Source of the DNA: Prunus persica
Lineage: Eukaryota; Streptophyta; Magnoliopsida; Rosales; Rosaceae
DNA: 64,000 bases
Direction of reading: 5' to 3'
NCBI RefSeq assembly: GCF_000346465.2
Contig: NC_034011.1
Location: 12,045,372-12,109,371 of the forward strand
Part shown: piece by piece, positions 1 to 14,420 of the stretch
Layout of the letters: every line of letters starts with the position of its first letter
How positions within the stretch are numbered: the stretch's first letter is position 1
Position numbers and translations under genes: made by a program
Notes under the pieces: model-generated
Told to the model about the DNA's origin: nothing
What the model saw: the letters and a program-made list of their open reading frames with translations, nothing else
Database searches by the model: none

Positions 1-1152
1 GAACCTGAATTGTCCAATTTCATGGACCAATCGATATTGGATTGAGTCCAAACCTTGGGGATCATCATAATACGGTAGGAGGAGTCATTTGGTGGGTTTT
101 GGGTGAAATCCAATCTCTATAACTATGCAATACACAAACCACTCCATTTTAGAACGAACTTCGTACGAACCTGAATTGTCCAAATTCATGGACCAATCGA
201 TACCGGATTGAGTCCAAAACTTGAGGAACGTCATAATGTGGTGGGAGGAGTCATTTGGTGGCTTTTGAGTGAAATCCAATCTCTACAACTATGCAATACA
301 CTAACCACTTCATCTCAGAACGAACTTCGTACGAACTTGAATTGTCAAATTTCTTGGACCAATCGATATCGGATTGAGTCCAAAACTTGGGGAACATCAT
401 AATATGATGGGAGGAGCCATTTGGTGTCTTTTGATTGAAATCCAATGGCTAAAACTATGCAATACACAAACCACTGCATTTCAGAACGAACTTCGTATGA
501 ACCTGAATTGTCCAATTTCATGGACGAATTGATATCGGATTGAGTCCAAAACTTGGGGATCATGATAATACGGTGGGAGGAGTCATTTCGCTGGTTTTGA
601 GTGAAATCCAATCTTTACAACTATGCAATAGACCAACCATCCTATTTCTTAACGAACTTCGTACGAACATGAATTGTCCAATTTCGTGGACCAATCGATA
701 TCGGATTGAGTCCAAAACTTGGGAAACATCATAATATGGTGGCAGGAGTCATTTGATGGTTTTTGAGTGAAATCCAATCTCTGCAACTTTACAATACACC
801 AACCACTCCATTTCATAACGAACTTCGTACGAACCTGAATTGTCCAATTTCATGGACCAATCCATATCGGAGTGAGTCCAAAACTTGGGGAACATCATAG
901 TACGGTGGCAGGAGTCATTTGGTGGGTTTTGAGTGAAATCCAATCTCTGCAACTTTGCAATACACCCACCACTCCATTTCATAACGAACATCGTACGAAC
1001 CTGAATTGTCCAATTTCATATACCCATCGATATCGGATTGAGTGCAAACTTGGGGAACATCATAGTACGTTGGCAGGAGTCATTTGTGGTCTTTTGACTG
1101 AAATCCAATGGCTAAAACTATGCAATACACCAACCACTCCATTTCAGAACGA

Positions 1153-1252
1153 NNNNNNNNNNNNNNNNNNNNNNNNNNNNNNNNNNNNNNNNNNNNNNNN
1201 NNNNNNNNNNNNNNNNNNNNNNNNNNNNNNNNNNNNNNNNNNNNNNNNNNNN
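1153..1252. other. Assembly gap, 100 N
   Basis: Exactly 100 N, a usual placeholder for a gap of unknown size. From the monomer phase on both sides the missing length should be about 43 bp plus a whole number of 166-bp units, so 100 is not a measured size. Confidence 0.95.
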
Positions 1253-1533
1253 TATCGGATTGAGTCCAAAACTTGTGGGACATCATAATACGGTGGGAGG
1301 AGTCATATTGGTGGCTTTTGAGTGAAATCCAATCTCTACAACTATGCAATACACCAACCACTCCATTTCAGAACGAACTTCGTACGAAGCTGAATTGTCC
1401 AATTTCATGGACCAATCGATATCGGATTGAGTCCAAAACTTGGGGAACATCAAAGCACGTTGGCAGGGGTCATTTGGGGGGTTTTCAGTGAAATCCAATC
1501 TCTACAACTATACAATACACCAACCACTCCATT

Positions 1534-4500
1534 TCATAACGAACTTCGTACGAACCTGAATTGGAGGGAGTTCATGGACCAATCGATATCTGATCGAGTC
1601 CAAAACTTGGGGAACATCATAGTACGGTGGCAGGAGTCATTGGTCAGTTTTGAGTGAAATCCAATCTCTGCAACCTTGCAATACATCAACCACTCCATTT
1701 CATAACGAACTTCGTACGAACCTGAATTGTCCAATTTCATGGACCCATCGATATCGGATTGAGTCCCAAACTTGGGGAACATCGTAATATGGTGGGAGAA
1801 GTCATTTGGTGTCTTTTGACTGAAATCCAATGGCTAAAACTATGCAATACACCAATCACTCCCTTTCAGAACGAACTTCGTACGAACTTGAATTGTCCAA
1901 TTTCGTGGACCAATCGATATCGGATTGAGTCCAAAACTTGGAGAACATCATAGTACGGTGGGAGGAGTCATTTGTTGGGTTTGGGTGAAATCCAATCTCT
2001 ACAACTATTCAATACACCAACCACTCCATTTCATAACGAACTTCGTACGAACCTGAATTGTCCAATTTCATGGACCAATCGATATCGGATTGACTCCAAA
2101 ACTTGGGGAACATCATAATATGATGGGAGGAGTCATTTGGTGTCTTTTGAGTGAAATCCAATGGTTAAAACTATGCAATACACCAACCACTCCATTTTAG
2201 AACGAACTTCGTACGAACCTAAGTTGTCCAATTTCATGGACCAATCGATATCGGATTGAGTCCAAAACTTGGGGAACATCATAATATGGTGGCAGGCGTC
2301 ATTTGGTGGGTTTTGAGTGAAATCCAATCTCTGCAACTTTGCAATACACCAACCACTCCATTTCATAACGAACTTCGTACGAACCTGAATTGTCCAATTT
2401 CATGGACCAATCGATATCGGATTGAGTCCAAAACTTGGGGAACATCATCATACGGTGGGAGGAGTCATTTGGTCGATTTTGAGTGAAATCCAATCTCTAC
2501 AACTATGCAACCACCAACCACTCCATTTCAAAACGAACTTCGTACGAACTGGAATTGTCCAATTTCATGGACCAATCGATATCGGATTGTGTCCAAAAGC
2601 TGGGGATTATCATAATACGGTGGGAGGAGTCATTTCGTGGGTTTTGAGTGAAATCCAATCTCTACAACTATGCAATACAACAACCACTCCAGTTCATAAC
2701 AAACTTCGTACGAACCTGAATTGCCCAATTTCATGTACCAATGGATATCGGATTGAGTCCAAAACTTGGGGATCATCATAATATGGTGGGAGGAGTCATT
2801 TGGTGTCTTTTGACTGAAATCCAATGGCTAAAACTATGCAGTACACCAACCACTCCATTTCAGATCGAACTTCGTTCGAACCTGAATTGTCCAATTTCGT
2901 GGACCAATCGATATCGGATTGAGTCCAAAACTTGGGGATCATCATAATACGGTGGGAGGAGTAATTTGGTGGGTTTTGAGTGAAATCCAATCTCTACGAC
3001 TATGCAATACACCAGCCACTCCATTTCATAACTAACTTCGTGCGAACTTGAATTGTCTAATTTCATGGACCAATCGATATCGGATTGTGTCCAAAACATG
3101 GGGAACAACATAATATGATGGGAGGAGTCGTTTGGTGACTTTTGAGTGAAATCCAACGTCTAAAACTATGCAATACACTAACAACTCCACTTCAGAACGA
3201 ATTTCGTACGAACCTGAATAGTCTAATTTCATGGACTAATCAATATCAGATTGAGTCCAAAACTTGGGGATCACGATAATACGGTGGGAGGAGTCATTTC
3301 GTGGGTTTTGAGTGAAATCCAATCTTTACAACTATGCAATACACCAACCACCCTATTTCTTAACGAACTTCGTACGAACATGAATTGTCCAATTTCGTGG
3401 ACCAATCGATATCGGATTGAGTCCAAAACTTGGGGAACATCATAATATGGTGGCAGGAGTCATTTGGTGGTTTTTGAGTGAAATCCAATCTCTGCAACTT
3501 TACAATACACCGACCACTCCATTTCATAACGAACTTCGTACGAACCTGAATTGTCCAACTTCACGGACCCATCGATATCGGATTGAGTCCAAAACTTGGG
3601 GAACATCATAGTACGTTGGCGGAGTCATTTGTTGTCTTTTGACAGAAATCCAATGGCTAAAACTATGCAATACACCAACCACTCCATTTCAGAACGAGCT
3701 TCGTTCGAACCTGAATTGTCCAATTTCATGGACCAATCGATATAGGATTCAGTCCAAAACTTGGGGGACATCATAATACGGTGGGAGGAGTCATTTGGTG
3801 GCTTTTGAGTGAAATCCAATCTCTACAACTATGCAATACACCAACCACTCCATTTCATAACGAACTTCGTACGAACCTGAATTGTCCAATTTCATGGACC
3901 AATCGATATCTGATCGAGTCCAAAACTTGGGGAACATCATAGTACGGTGGCAGGAGTCATTTGGTCGGTTTTGAGTGAAATCCAATCTCTGCAACTTTGC
4001 AATACATCAATCACTCCATTTCATAACGAACTTCGTACGAACCTGGATTGTCCAATTTCATGGACCCATCGATATCGGATTGAGTCCCAAACTTGGGGAA
4101 CATCGTAATATGGTGGGAGAAGTCATTTGGTGTCTTTTGACTGAAATCCAATGGCTAAAACTATGCAATACACCAATCACTCCTTTTCAGAACGAACTTC
4201 GTACGAACCTGAATTGTCCAATTTCGTGGACCAATCGATATCGGATTGAGTCCAAAACTTGGAGAACATCATAGTACGGTGGCAGGAGTCATTTGTTGGG
4301 TTTGGGTGAAATCCAATCTGTACAACTATTCAATACACCAACCACTCCATTTCATAACGAACTTCGTACGAACCTGAATTGTCCAATTTCCTGGACCAAT
4401 CGATATCGGATTGACTCCAAAACTTGGGGAACATCATAATATGATGGGAGGAGTCATTTGGTGTCTTTTGAGTGAAATCCAATGGTTAAAACTATGCAAT

Positions 4501-7500
4501 ACACCAACCACTCCATTTTAGAACGAACTTCGTACGAACCTGAGTTGTCAAATTTCATGGACCAATCGATATCGGATTGGGTCCAAAACTTGGGGAACAT
4601 CATAATATGGTGGCAGGCGTCATTTGGTGGGTTTTGAGAGAAATCCAATCTCTGCAACTTTGCAATACACCAACCACTCCATTTGATAACGAACTTCGTA
4701 CGAACCTGAATTGTCCAATTTCATGGACCAATCGATATCGGATTGAGTCCAAAACTTGGGGAACATCATAATACGGTGGGAGGAGTCATTTGGTCGATTT
4801 CGAGTGAAATCCAATCTCTACAACTATGCAACCACCAACCACTCCATTTCAAAACGAACTTCCCACGAACCGGAATTGTCCAATTTCATGGACCAATCGA
4901 TATCAGATTGAGTCCCAAACTTGGGGAACATCATAATATGATGGGAGAAGTCATTTGGAGTCTTTTGACTGAAATCCAATGGCTAAAACTATGCAATACA
5001 CCGACCACTCCATTTTAGAACGAACTTCGTTCGAACCTGAATTGTCCAAGTTCATAGACCAATCGATATTGGATTGAGTCCAAAACTTGGGGATCATCAT
5101 AATACGGTGGAAGGAGTCATTTCGTGGGTTTTGAGTGAAATCCAATCTCTACCACTATGCAATACACCAACCACTCCATCTCATAACGAACTTCGTATGA
5201 ACCTGAATTGTCAAATTTCTTGGACCAATCGATATCTGATTGAATCCAAAACTTGAGGATCATCATAATACGGTGGGAGGAGTCATTTGGGGGGTTTTGA
5301 GTGAAATCCAATGGCTAAAAACTATGCAATACACCAACCACTCCATTTCAGAACGAACTTCGTACCAACACGAATTGTCTAATTTCATGGACCAATTGAT
5401 ATCTGATCGAGTCCAAAACTTGGGGAACATCATAGTACGGTGGCAGGAGTCATTCGGTCGGTTTTGAGTGAAATCCAATCTCTGCAACTTTGCAATACAT
5501 CAATCACTCCGTTTCATAACGAACTTCGTATGAACTTGAATTGTCCAATTTCATAGACCCATCGATATCGGATTGAGTCCCAAACTTGGGGAACATCGTA
5601 ATATGGTGGGAGAAGTCATTTGGTGTCTTTTGACCGAAATCCAATGGCTAAAACTATGCAATACACCAATCACTCCTTTTCAGAACGAACTTCATACGAA
5701 CCTGAATTCTCCAATTTCGTGGACCAATCGATATCGGATTGAGTCCAAAACTTGGAGAACAACATAGTACGGTGGCAGGAGTCATTTGTTGGGTTTGGGT
5801 GAAATCCAATCTCTACAACTATTCAATACACCAACCACTCCATTTCATAACGAACTTCGTACGAACCTGAATTGTCCAATTTGATGGAACAATCGATATC
5901 GGATTGACTCCAAAACTTGGGGAACATCATAATATGATGGGAGGAGTCATTTGGTGTCTTTTGAGTGAAATCCAATGGTTAAAACTATGCAATACACCAA
6001 CCACTCCATTTTAGAATGAACTTCGTACGAACCTGAGTTGTCCAATTTCATGGACCAATCGATATCGGATTGGGTCCAAAACTTGGGGAACATCACAATA
6101 TGGTGGCAGGCGTCATTTGGTGGGTTTTGAGTGAAATCCAATCTCTGCAACTTTGCAATACATCAATCACTCCATTTCATAACGAACTTCGTACGAACCT
6201 GGATTGTCCAATTTCATGGACCCATCGATATCGATTGAGTCCCAAACTTGGGGAACATCATATATGGTGGGAGAAGTCATTTGGTGTCTTTGACGAAATC
6301 CATTGCTAAAACTATGCAATACACCAATCATTCCTTTTCAGAACGAACTTCATACGAACCTGAATTGCTCCAATTTCGTGGACCAATCGATATCGGATTG
6401 AGTCCAAAACTTGGAGAACATCATAGTACGGTGGCAGGAGTCATTTGTTGGGTTTGGGTGAAATCCAATCTCTACAACTATTCAATACACCAACCACTCC
6501 ATTTCATAACGAACTTCGTACGAACTGAATTGTCCAATTTGATGGACCAATCGATATCGGATTGACTCCAAAACTTGGGGAACATCATAATATGATGGGA
6601 GGAGTCATTTGGTGTCTTTTGAGTGAAATCCAATGGTTAAAACTATGCAATACACCAACCACTCCATTTTAGAATGAACTTCGTACGAACCTGAGTTGTC
6701 CAATTTCATGGACCAATCGATATCGGATTGGGTCCAAAACTTGGGGAACATCACAATATGGTGGCAGGCGTCATTTGGTGGGTTTTGAGTGAAATCCAAT
6801 CTCTGCAACTTTGCAATACACCAACCACTCCATTTGATAACGAACTTCGTACGAACCTGAATTGTCCAATTTCATGGACCAATCGATATCGGATTGAGTC
6901 CAAAACTTGGGGAACATCATAATACGGTGGGAGGAGTCATTTGGTCGATTTTGAGTGAAATCCAATCTCTACAACTATGCAACCACCAACCACTCCATTT
7001 CAAAACGAACTTCGTACGAGCCGGAATTGTCCAATTTCATGGACCAATCGATATCGGATTGTGTCCAAAAGCTGGGGATCATCATAATACGGTGGGACGA
7101 GTCATTTCGTGTGTTTTGAGTGAAATCCAATCTCTACAACTATGCAATACACCAACCACTCCAGTTCATAACGAACTTCGTACGAACCTGAATTGCCCAA
7201 TTTCATGTACCAATGGATATCGGATGGACTCCAAAACTTGGGGATCATCATAATATGGTGGGAGGAGTCATTTGGTGTCTTTTGCCTGAAATCCAATGGC
7301 TAAAACTATGCAGTACACCAACCACTCCATTTCAGATCGAACTTCGTTCGAACCTGAATTGTCCAATTAAATGGACCAATCGATATCGGATTGAGTCCAA
7401 AACTTGGGGAACATCATAGTACGGTGGCAGGAGTCATTTGGTGGGTTTTGTGTGAAATCCAATCTCTACAACTATGCAATACACCAACCACTCCGTTTCA

Positions 7501-9960
7501 TAACGAACTTCGTACGAACCTGAATTGTCCAATTTCATGGAGCAAATCGATATCAGATTGAGTCCCAAACTTGGGGAACATCATAATATGATGGGAGAAG
7601 TCATTTGGCGTCTTTTGACTGAAATCCAATGGCTAAAACTATGCAATACACCGACCACTCCATTTTAGAACGAACTTCGTTCGAACCTGAATTGTCCAAG
7701 TTCATAGACCAATCGATATTGGATTGAGTCCAAAACTTGGGGATCATCATAATACGGTGGAAGGAGTCATTTCGTGGGTTTTGAGTGAAATCCAATCTCT
7801 ACCACTATGCAATACACCAACCACTCCATCTCATAACGAACTTCGTATGAACCTGAATTGTCAAATTTCTCGGACCAATCGATATCTGATTGAGTCCAAA
7901 ACTTGAGGATCATCATAATACGGTGGGAGGAGTCATTTGGGGGGTTTTGAGTGAAATCCAATGGCTAAAAACTATGCAATACACCAACCACTCCATTTCA
8001 GAACGAACTTCGTACCAACATGAATTGTCTAATTTCATGGACCAATTGATATCTGATCGAGTCCAAAACTTGGGGAACATCATAGTACGGTGGCAGGAGT
8101 CATTCGGTCGGTTTTGAGTGAAATCCAATCTCTGCAACTTTGCAATACATCAATCACTCCATTTCATAACGAACTTCGTACGAACTTGAATTGTACAATT
8201 TTATGGACCCATCGATATCGGATTGAGTCCCAAACTTGGGGAACATCGTAATATGGTGGGAGAAGTCATTTGGTGTCTTTTGACTGAAATCCAATGGCTA
8301 AAACTATGCAATACACCAATCACTCCTTTTCAGAACGAACTTCATACGAACCTGAATTCTCCAATTTCGTGGACCAATCGATATCGGATTGAGTCCAAAA
8401 CTTAGAGAACAACATAGTACGGTGGCAGGAGTCATTTGTTGGGTTTGGGTGAAATCCAATCTCTACAACTATTCAATACACCAACCACTCCATTTCATAA
8501 CGAACTTCGTACGAACCTGAATTGTCCAATTTGATGGACCAATCGATATCGGATTGACTCCAAAACTTGGGGAACATCATAATATGATGGGAGGAGTCAT
8601 TTGGTGTCTTTTGAGTGAATCCAATGGTTAAAACTATGCAATACACCAACCACTCCATTTTAGAATGAACTTCGTACGAGCCTGAGTTGTCCAATTTCAT
8701 GGACCAATCGATATCGGATTGGGTCCAAAACTTGGGGAACATCATAATATGGTGGCAGGCGTCATTTGGTGGGTTTTGATTGAAATCCAATCTCTGCAAC
8801 TTTGCAATACACCAACCACTCAATTTGATAACGAACTTCGTACGAACCTGAATTGTCCAATTTCATGGACCAATCGATATCGGATTGAGTCCAAAACTTG
8901 GGGAACATCATAATACGGTGGGAGGAGTCATTTGGTCGATTTTGAGTGAAATCCAATCTCTACAACTATGCAACCACCAACCACTCCATTTCAAAACGAA
9001 CTTCGTACGAACCGGAATTGTCCAATTTCATGGATCAATCGATATCGGATTGTGTCCAAAAGCTGGGGATCATCATAATACGGTGGGATGAGTCATTTCG
9101 TGGGTTTTGAGTGAAATCCAATCTATACAACTATGCAATACACCAACCACTCCAGTTCATAACGAACTTCGTACGAACCTGAATTGCCCAATTTCATGTA
9201 CCAATGGATATCGGATGGAGTCCAAAACTTGGGGATCATCATAATATGGTGGGAGGAGTCATTTGGTGTCTTTTGACTGAAATCCAATGGCTAAAACTAT
9301 GCAGTACACCAACCACCCCATTTCAGATCGAACTTCGTTCGAACCTGAATTGTCCAATTAAATGGACCAATCGATATCGGATTGAGTCCAAAACTTGGGG
9401 AACATCATTGTACGGTGGCAGGAGTCATTTGGTGGGTTTTGTGTGAAATCCAATCTCTACAACTATGCAATACACCAACCACTCCGTTTCATAATGAACT
9501 TCGTATGAACCTGAATTGTCCAATTTCATGGAGCAAATCGATATCGGATTGAGTCCCAAACTTGGGGAACATCATAATATGATGGGAGAAGTCATTTGGC
9601 GTCTTTTGACTGAAATCCAATGGCTAAAACCATGCAATACACCGACCACTCCATTTCAGAACGAACTTCGTTCGAACCTGAATTGTCCAAGTTCATAGAC
9701 CAATCGATATTGGATTGAGTCCAAAACTTGGGGATCATCATAATACGGTGGAAGGAGTCATTTCGTGGGTTTTGAGTGAAATCCAATCTCTACCACTATG
9801 CAATACACCAACCACACCATCTCATAACGAACTTCGTTCGAACCTGAATTGTCAAATTTCTTGGACCAATCGATATCGGATTGAGTCCAAAACTTGAGGA
9901 TCATCATAATACGGTGGGAGGAGTCATTTGGTGGGTTTTGTGTGAAATCCAATGGCTAAA
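1534..9960 (+). repeat. Higher-order repeat zone with 9-, 12-, 14- and 16-monomer block duplications
   Basis: Diagnostic monomers return in blocks. The monomer with GAGTCCCAAACTTGGGGAAC and GGTGGGAGAAGTC recurs at about 1759, 4080, 5573 and 8223 (spacings 2321, 1493 and 2650 bp). Features at 6728, 6894, 7213 and 7601 all recur exactly 1991 bp later at 8719, 8885, 9204 and 9592, so a 12-monomer unit is repeated there. The block at 4577-4900 matches 6728-7050 (offset 2151), but from 4951 the offset becomes 2650, so the two copies differ by about 499 bp, or three monomers. A four-monomer duplication of 658 bp links 5947 with 6605. These patterns show repeated unequal exchange. Confidence 0.85.
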
Positions 9961-10955
9961 AACTATGCAATACACCGACCACTCCATTTCAGAACGAACT
10001 TCGTACCAACATGAATTGTCTAATTTCATGGACCAATCGATATCGGATTGAGTCCAAAACTTGGGGAACATCATAATACGATGGGAGGAGTCATTTGGTG
10101 GGTTTTGAGTGAAATCCAATCTCTACAACTATGCAATACACCAACCACTCTGTTTCATAATGAACTTCATACGAACCTGAATTGTCCAATTTCAGGGACC
10201 AATCGATATCGGATTGAGTTGAAAACATGGGCAACATCGTAATATGATGGGAGCAGTCAATTGGTGTCTTTTGACTGAAATCCAATCTCTACAACTATGC
10301 AATACCTCAACTACTCCATTTCATAACGAACTTCGTACGAACCTGAATTGTCCAATTTCATGCAACAATCGATATCGGATTGAGTCCAAAACTTGGGGAA
10401 CATCATAATATGATGGGAGAAGTCATTTGGCGTCTTTTGACTGAAATCCAATGGCTAAAACTATGCAATACACCAACCACTCCATTTCAGAGCGAACTTC
10501 GTTCAAACCTGAATTGTCCAACTTCATGGACCAATCGATATTGGATTGAGTCCAAAACTTGGGGATCATCATAATACGGTGGGAGGAGGCATTTGGTGGG
10601 TTTTGAGTGAAATCCAATGGCTAAAAACTATGCAATACACCAACCACTCCATTTCAGAACGAACTTCGTGCCAACATGAATTGTCCAATTTCATGGACCA
10701 CTCGATATCGGATTGAGTCCAAAACTTGGGGAAAAGCATAATACGGTGGGAGGAGTCATTTGGTGGGTTTTGAGTGAAATCCAATCTCTACAACTATGCA
10801 ATACACCAACCACTCCGTTTCATAATGAAATTCATACGAACCTGAATTGTCCAATTTCAGGGACCAATCGATATCGGATTGAGTCGAAAACATGGGCAAC
10901 ATCGTAATATGATGGGAGCAGTCATTTGGTGTCTTTTGACTGAAATCCAATCTCT
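9904..10955 (+). repeat. Tetramer HOR, period 665 bp
   Basis: The monomers starting near 9904 and 10091 recur at 10569 and 10756, an offset of 665 bp (four monomers plus 1). Marker variants are GGCTAAAAACTATGC, CGTACCAACATG and AAAACATGGGCAACATCG. A related block appears again about 1312 bp further on, near 11881-12260. A monomer at about 10963 has lost roughly 17 bp, between the CTACAACTA and CTCCATTTC blocks. Confidence 0.75.
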
Positions 10956-12233
10956 ACAACTACTCCATTTCATAACGAACTTCGTACGAACCTGAATTGT
11001 CCAATTTCATGCAACAATCGATATCGGATTGAGTCCAAAACTTGGGGAACATCATAATACGGTGGGAGGAGTCATTTGGTTGATTTTGAGTGAAATCCAA
11101 TCTCTACAACTATGCAACCACCAACCACTCCATTTCAAAACGAACTTCGTACGAACCGGAATTGTCCAATTCCATGGACCAATCGATATCGAATTGAGTC
11201 CAAAAGTTGGGGATCATCATAATACGGTGGGAGGAGTCATTTTGTGGGTTTTGAGTGAAATCCAATCTCCACAACTATGCAATACACCAACCACTCCATT
11301 TCATAACGAACTTCGTACGAACCTGAATTGCCCAATTTCATGTAAAAATGGATATCGGATTGAGTCCAAAACTTGGGGATCATCATAATACGGTGGGAGG
11401 AGTCATTTGGTGTCTTTTGACTGAAATCCAATGGCTAAAACTCTGCAGCACACCAACCACTCCATTTGAGATCGAACTTCGTTCGGACCTGAATTGTCCA
11501 ATTAAATGGACCAATCGATATCGGATTGAGTCCAAAACTTGGGGAACATCATAGTACGGTGGCAGGAGTCATTTGGTGGGTTTTGTGTGAAATCCAATCT
11601 CTACAACTATGCAATACTCCAACCACTCTGTTTCATAACGAACTTCATACGAACCTGAATTGTCCAATTTCATGGAGCAAATGATATCGGATTGAGTCCC
11701 AAACTTGGGTAACATCATAATATGATGGGAGAAGTCATTTGGCGTCTTTTGACAGAAATCCAATGGCTAAAACTATGCAATACACCAACCACTCCATTTC
11801 AGAACGAACTTCGTTCAAACCTGAATTGTCCAACTTCATGGACCAATCGATATTGGATTGAGTCCAACACTTGGGGATCATCATAATACGGTGGGAGGAG
11901 TCATTTGGTGGGTTTTGAGTGAAATCCAACGGCAAAAAACTATGCAATACACCAACCACTCCATTTCTGAACGAACTTCGTACGAACATGAATTGTCCAA
12001 TTTCATGGACCAATCGATATCGGATTGAGTCCAAAACTTGGGGAACATCATAATACGGTGGGAGGAGTCGTTTGGTGGGTTTTGAGTGAAATCCAATCTC
12101 TACAACTATGCAATACACCAACCACTCCATTTCATAATGAACTTCATACGAACCTGAATTGTCAAATTTCCGGGACCAATCGATATCGGATTAAGTACAA
12201 AACATGGGGAACATCGTAATATGATGGGAGAAG

Positions 12234-14420
12234 TCATTTGGTGTCTTTTGACTGAAATCCAATCTCTACAACTACGCAAGACACGAACCACTCCATTTCA
12301 TAGCGAACTTCGTACGAACCTGAATTATCCAATTTCATGGACCAATCGATATCGGCTTGAGTCCAAAACATGGGGAACATCATAATATGATGGGAGGAGT
12401 CACTTGGTGACTTTTGAGTGAAATCCAATGGCTAAAACTACGCAATACACTAACCACTCCATTTCAGAATAAACTTCGTTCAAACCTGAATTGTCCAATT
12501 TCATGGACCAATCGATATCGGATTGAGTCCAAAACTTCGGGATCATCATAATACGGTGGGAGGAGTGATTTGGTGGGTTTTGAGTGAAATCCAACAGCTA
12601 CAACTATGCAATACACCAACCACTCCATTTCATAACGAACTTCGTACATACCTGAATTGTCCAATTTTGTGTACCAATCGATATCAGATTGAGCGCAAAA
12701 CTTAGGGAACATAATAATATGATGGGAGGAGTCATTTGGTGACTTTTGAGTGAAATCCAATGGCTAAAACTATGCAATACACTAACCACTCCATTTTAGA
12801 ACGAACTTCGTACGAACCTGAATTGTCCAATTTCATGGACCAATCGATATCAGATTGAGCCCACAACTTGGGGAACATCATAACACGGCGGGAGGAGTCA
12901 TTTAGTGGGTTTTGAGTGAAATCCAATCTCTACAACTATGCAATACACCAAGCACTCCATTTCAGAACGAACTTCGTACGAACCGGAATTGTCCAATTTC
13001 ATGTACCAATCGATATCGGATTGAGTCCAAAACTTAGGGAACATCATAATATTATGGGAGGAGTCATTTGGTGACTTTTGAGTGAAATCCAATGGCTAAA
13101 ACTATGCAATAAACTAACCACTCCATTTCCGAACGAACTTCGTACGAACCTGAATTGTCCAATTTTACGGACCAATTGATATCGGATTGGGTCCAAAGCG
13201 TGGGGAACATCATTATACGGTGGGATGAGTCATTTAGTGGGTTTTGAGTGAAATCCAATCTCTACAACTATGCAATACACCAACCACTGCATTTCATAAT
13301 GAACTTCGTACGAACATGAATTGTCCAATTTCATGGACCAGTCGATATCGGATTGAGTCCAAAACTTGGGGAATACCATAATATGATGGGAGGAGTCATT
13401 TAGTTGGTTTTGAGTGAAATCCAATTTCTACAACTATGCAATACACCAACCACTCTATTTCATAACGAACTTCGTACATACCTGAATTGTCCAATTTCGT
13501 GTACCAATCGATATCGGATTGAGCCCAAAACTTGGGGAACATCATAAAATAATGGGAGGAGTCATTTGGTGACTTTTGAGTGAAATCCAATGGCTAAAAC
13601 TGTGCAATACACTAACCGCTCCATTTCAGAACGAACTTCATACGAACCTGAATTGTCCAATTTCATGGACCAATCGATAACGGATTGAGTCCACAACTTG
13701 GGGAACATCATAACACGGTGGGAACAGCCATTTGGTGGCTTTTGAGTGAAATCCAATCTCTACAACTATGCAATACACCAACCACTCTATTTCATAACAA
13801 ACTTCGTACATACCTGAATTGTCCAATTTCGTGTACCAATCGATATCGGATTGAGCCCAAAACTTAGGGAACATCATAAAATGATGGGAGGAGTCATTTG
13901 GTGACTTTTGAGTGAAATCCAATGGCTAAAACTATGCAATACACTAACCACTCCATTTCAGAACGAACTTCATACGAACCTGAATTGTCCAATTTCATGG
14001 ACCAATCGATATCGGATTGAGTCCACAAGTTGGGGAACATCATAACACGGTGGGAAGAGCCATTTGGTGGCTTTTTAGTGAAATCCAATCTCTACAACTA
14101 TGCAATACACCAACCACTCTATTTCATAACGAACTTCGTACATACCTGAATTGTCCAATTTCGTGTACCAATCGATATCGGATTGAGCCCAAAACTTAGG
14201 GAACATCATAAAATGATGGGAGGAGTCATTTGTTGACTTTTGAGTGAAATCCAATGGCTAAAACTATGCAATACACTAACCACTCCATTTCAGAACGAAC
14301 TTCATACGAACATGAATGGTCCAATTTCATGGACCAATCGATATCGGATTGAGTCCAAAACTTGGGGAACACCATAATATGATGGGAGGAGTCATTTGGT
14401 GGGTTTTGAGTGAAATCCAA
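12234..14420 (+). repeat. Dimer HOR, period 332 bp
   Basis: Two monomer types alternate strictly. One has TTCGTGTACCAATCG and CTTAGGGAACATCATAA; the other has TGAGTCCACAACTTGGGG and CACGGTGGGA. Equivalent points recur at 12732, 13064, 13562 and 13894. The copies at 13396-14290 are the closest to each other, which suggests the most recent amplification. Confidence 0.8.
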
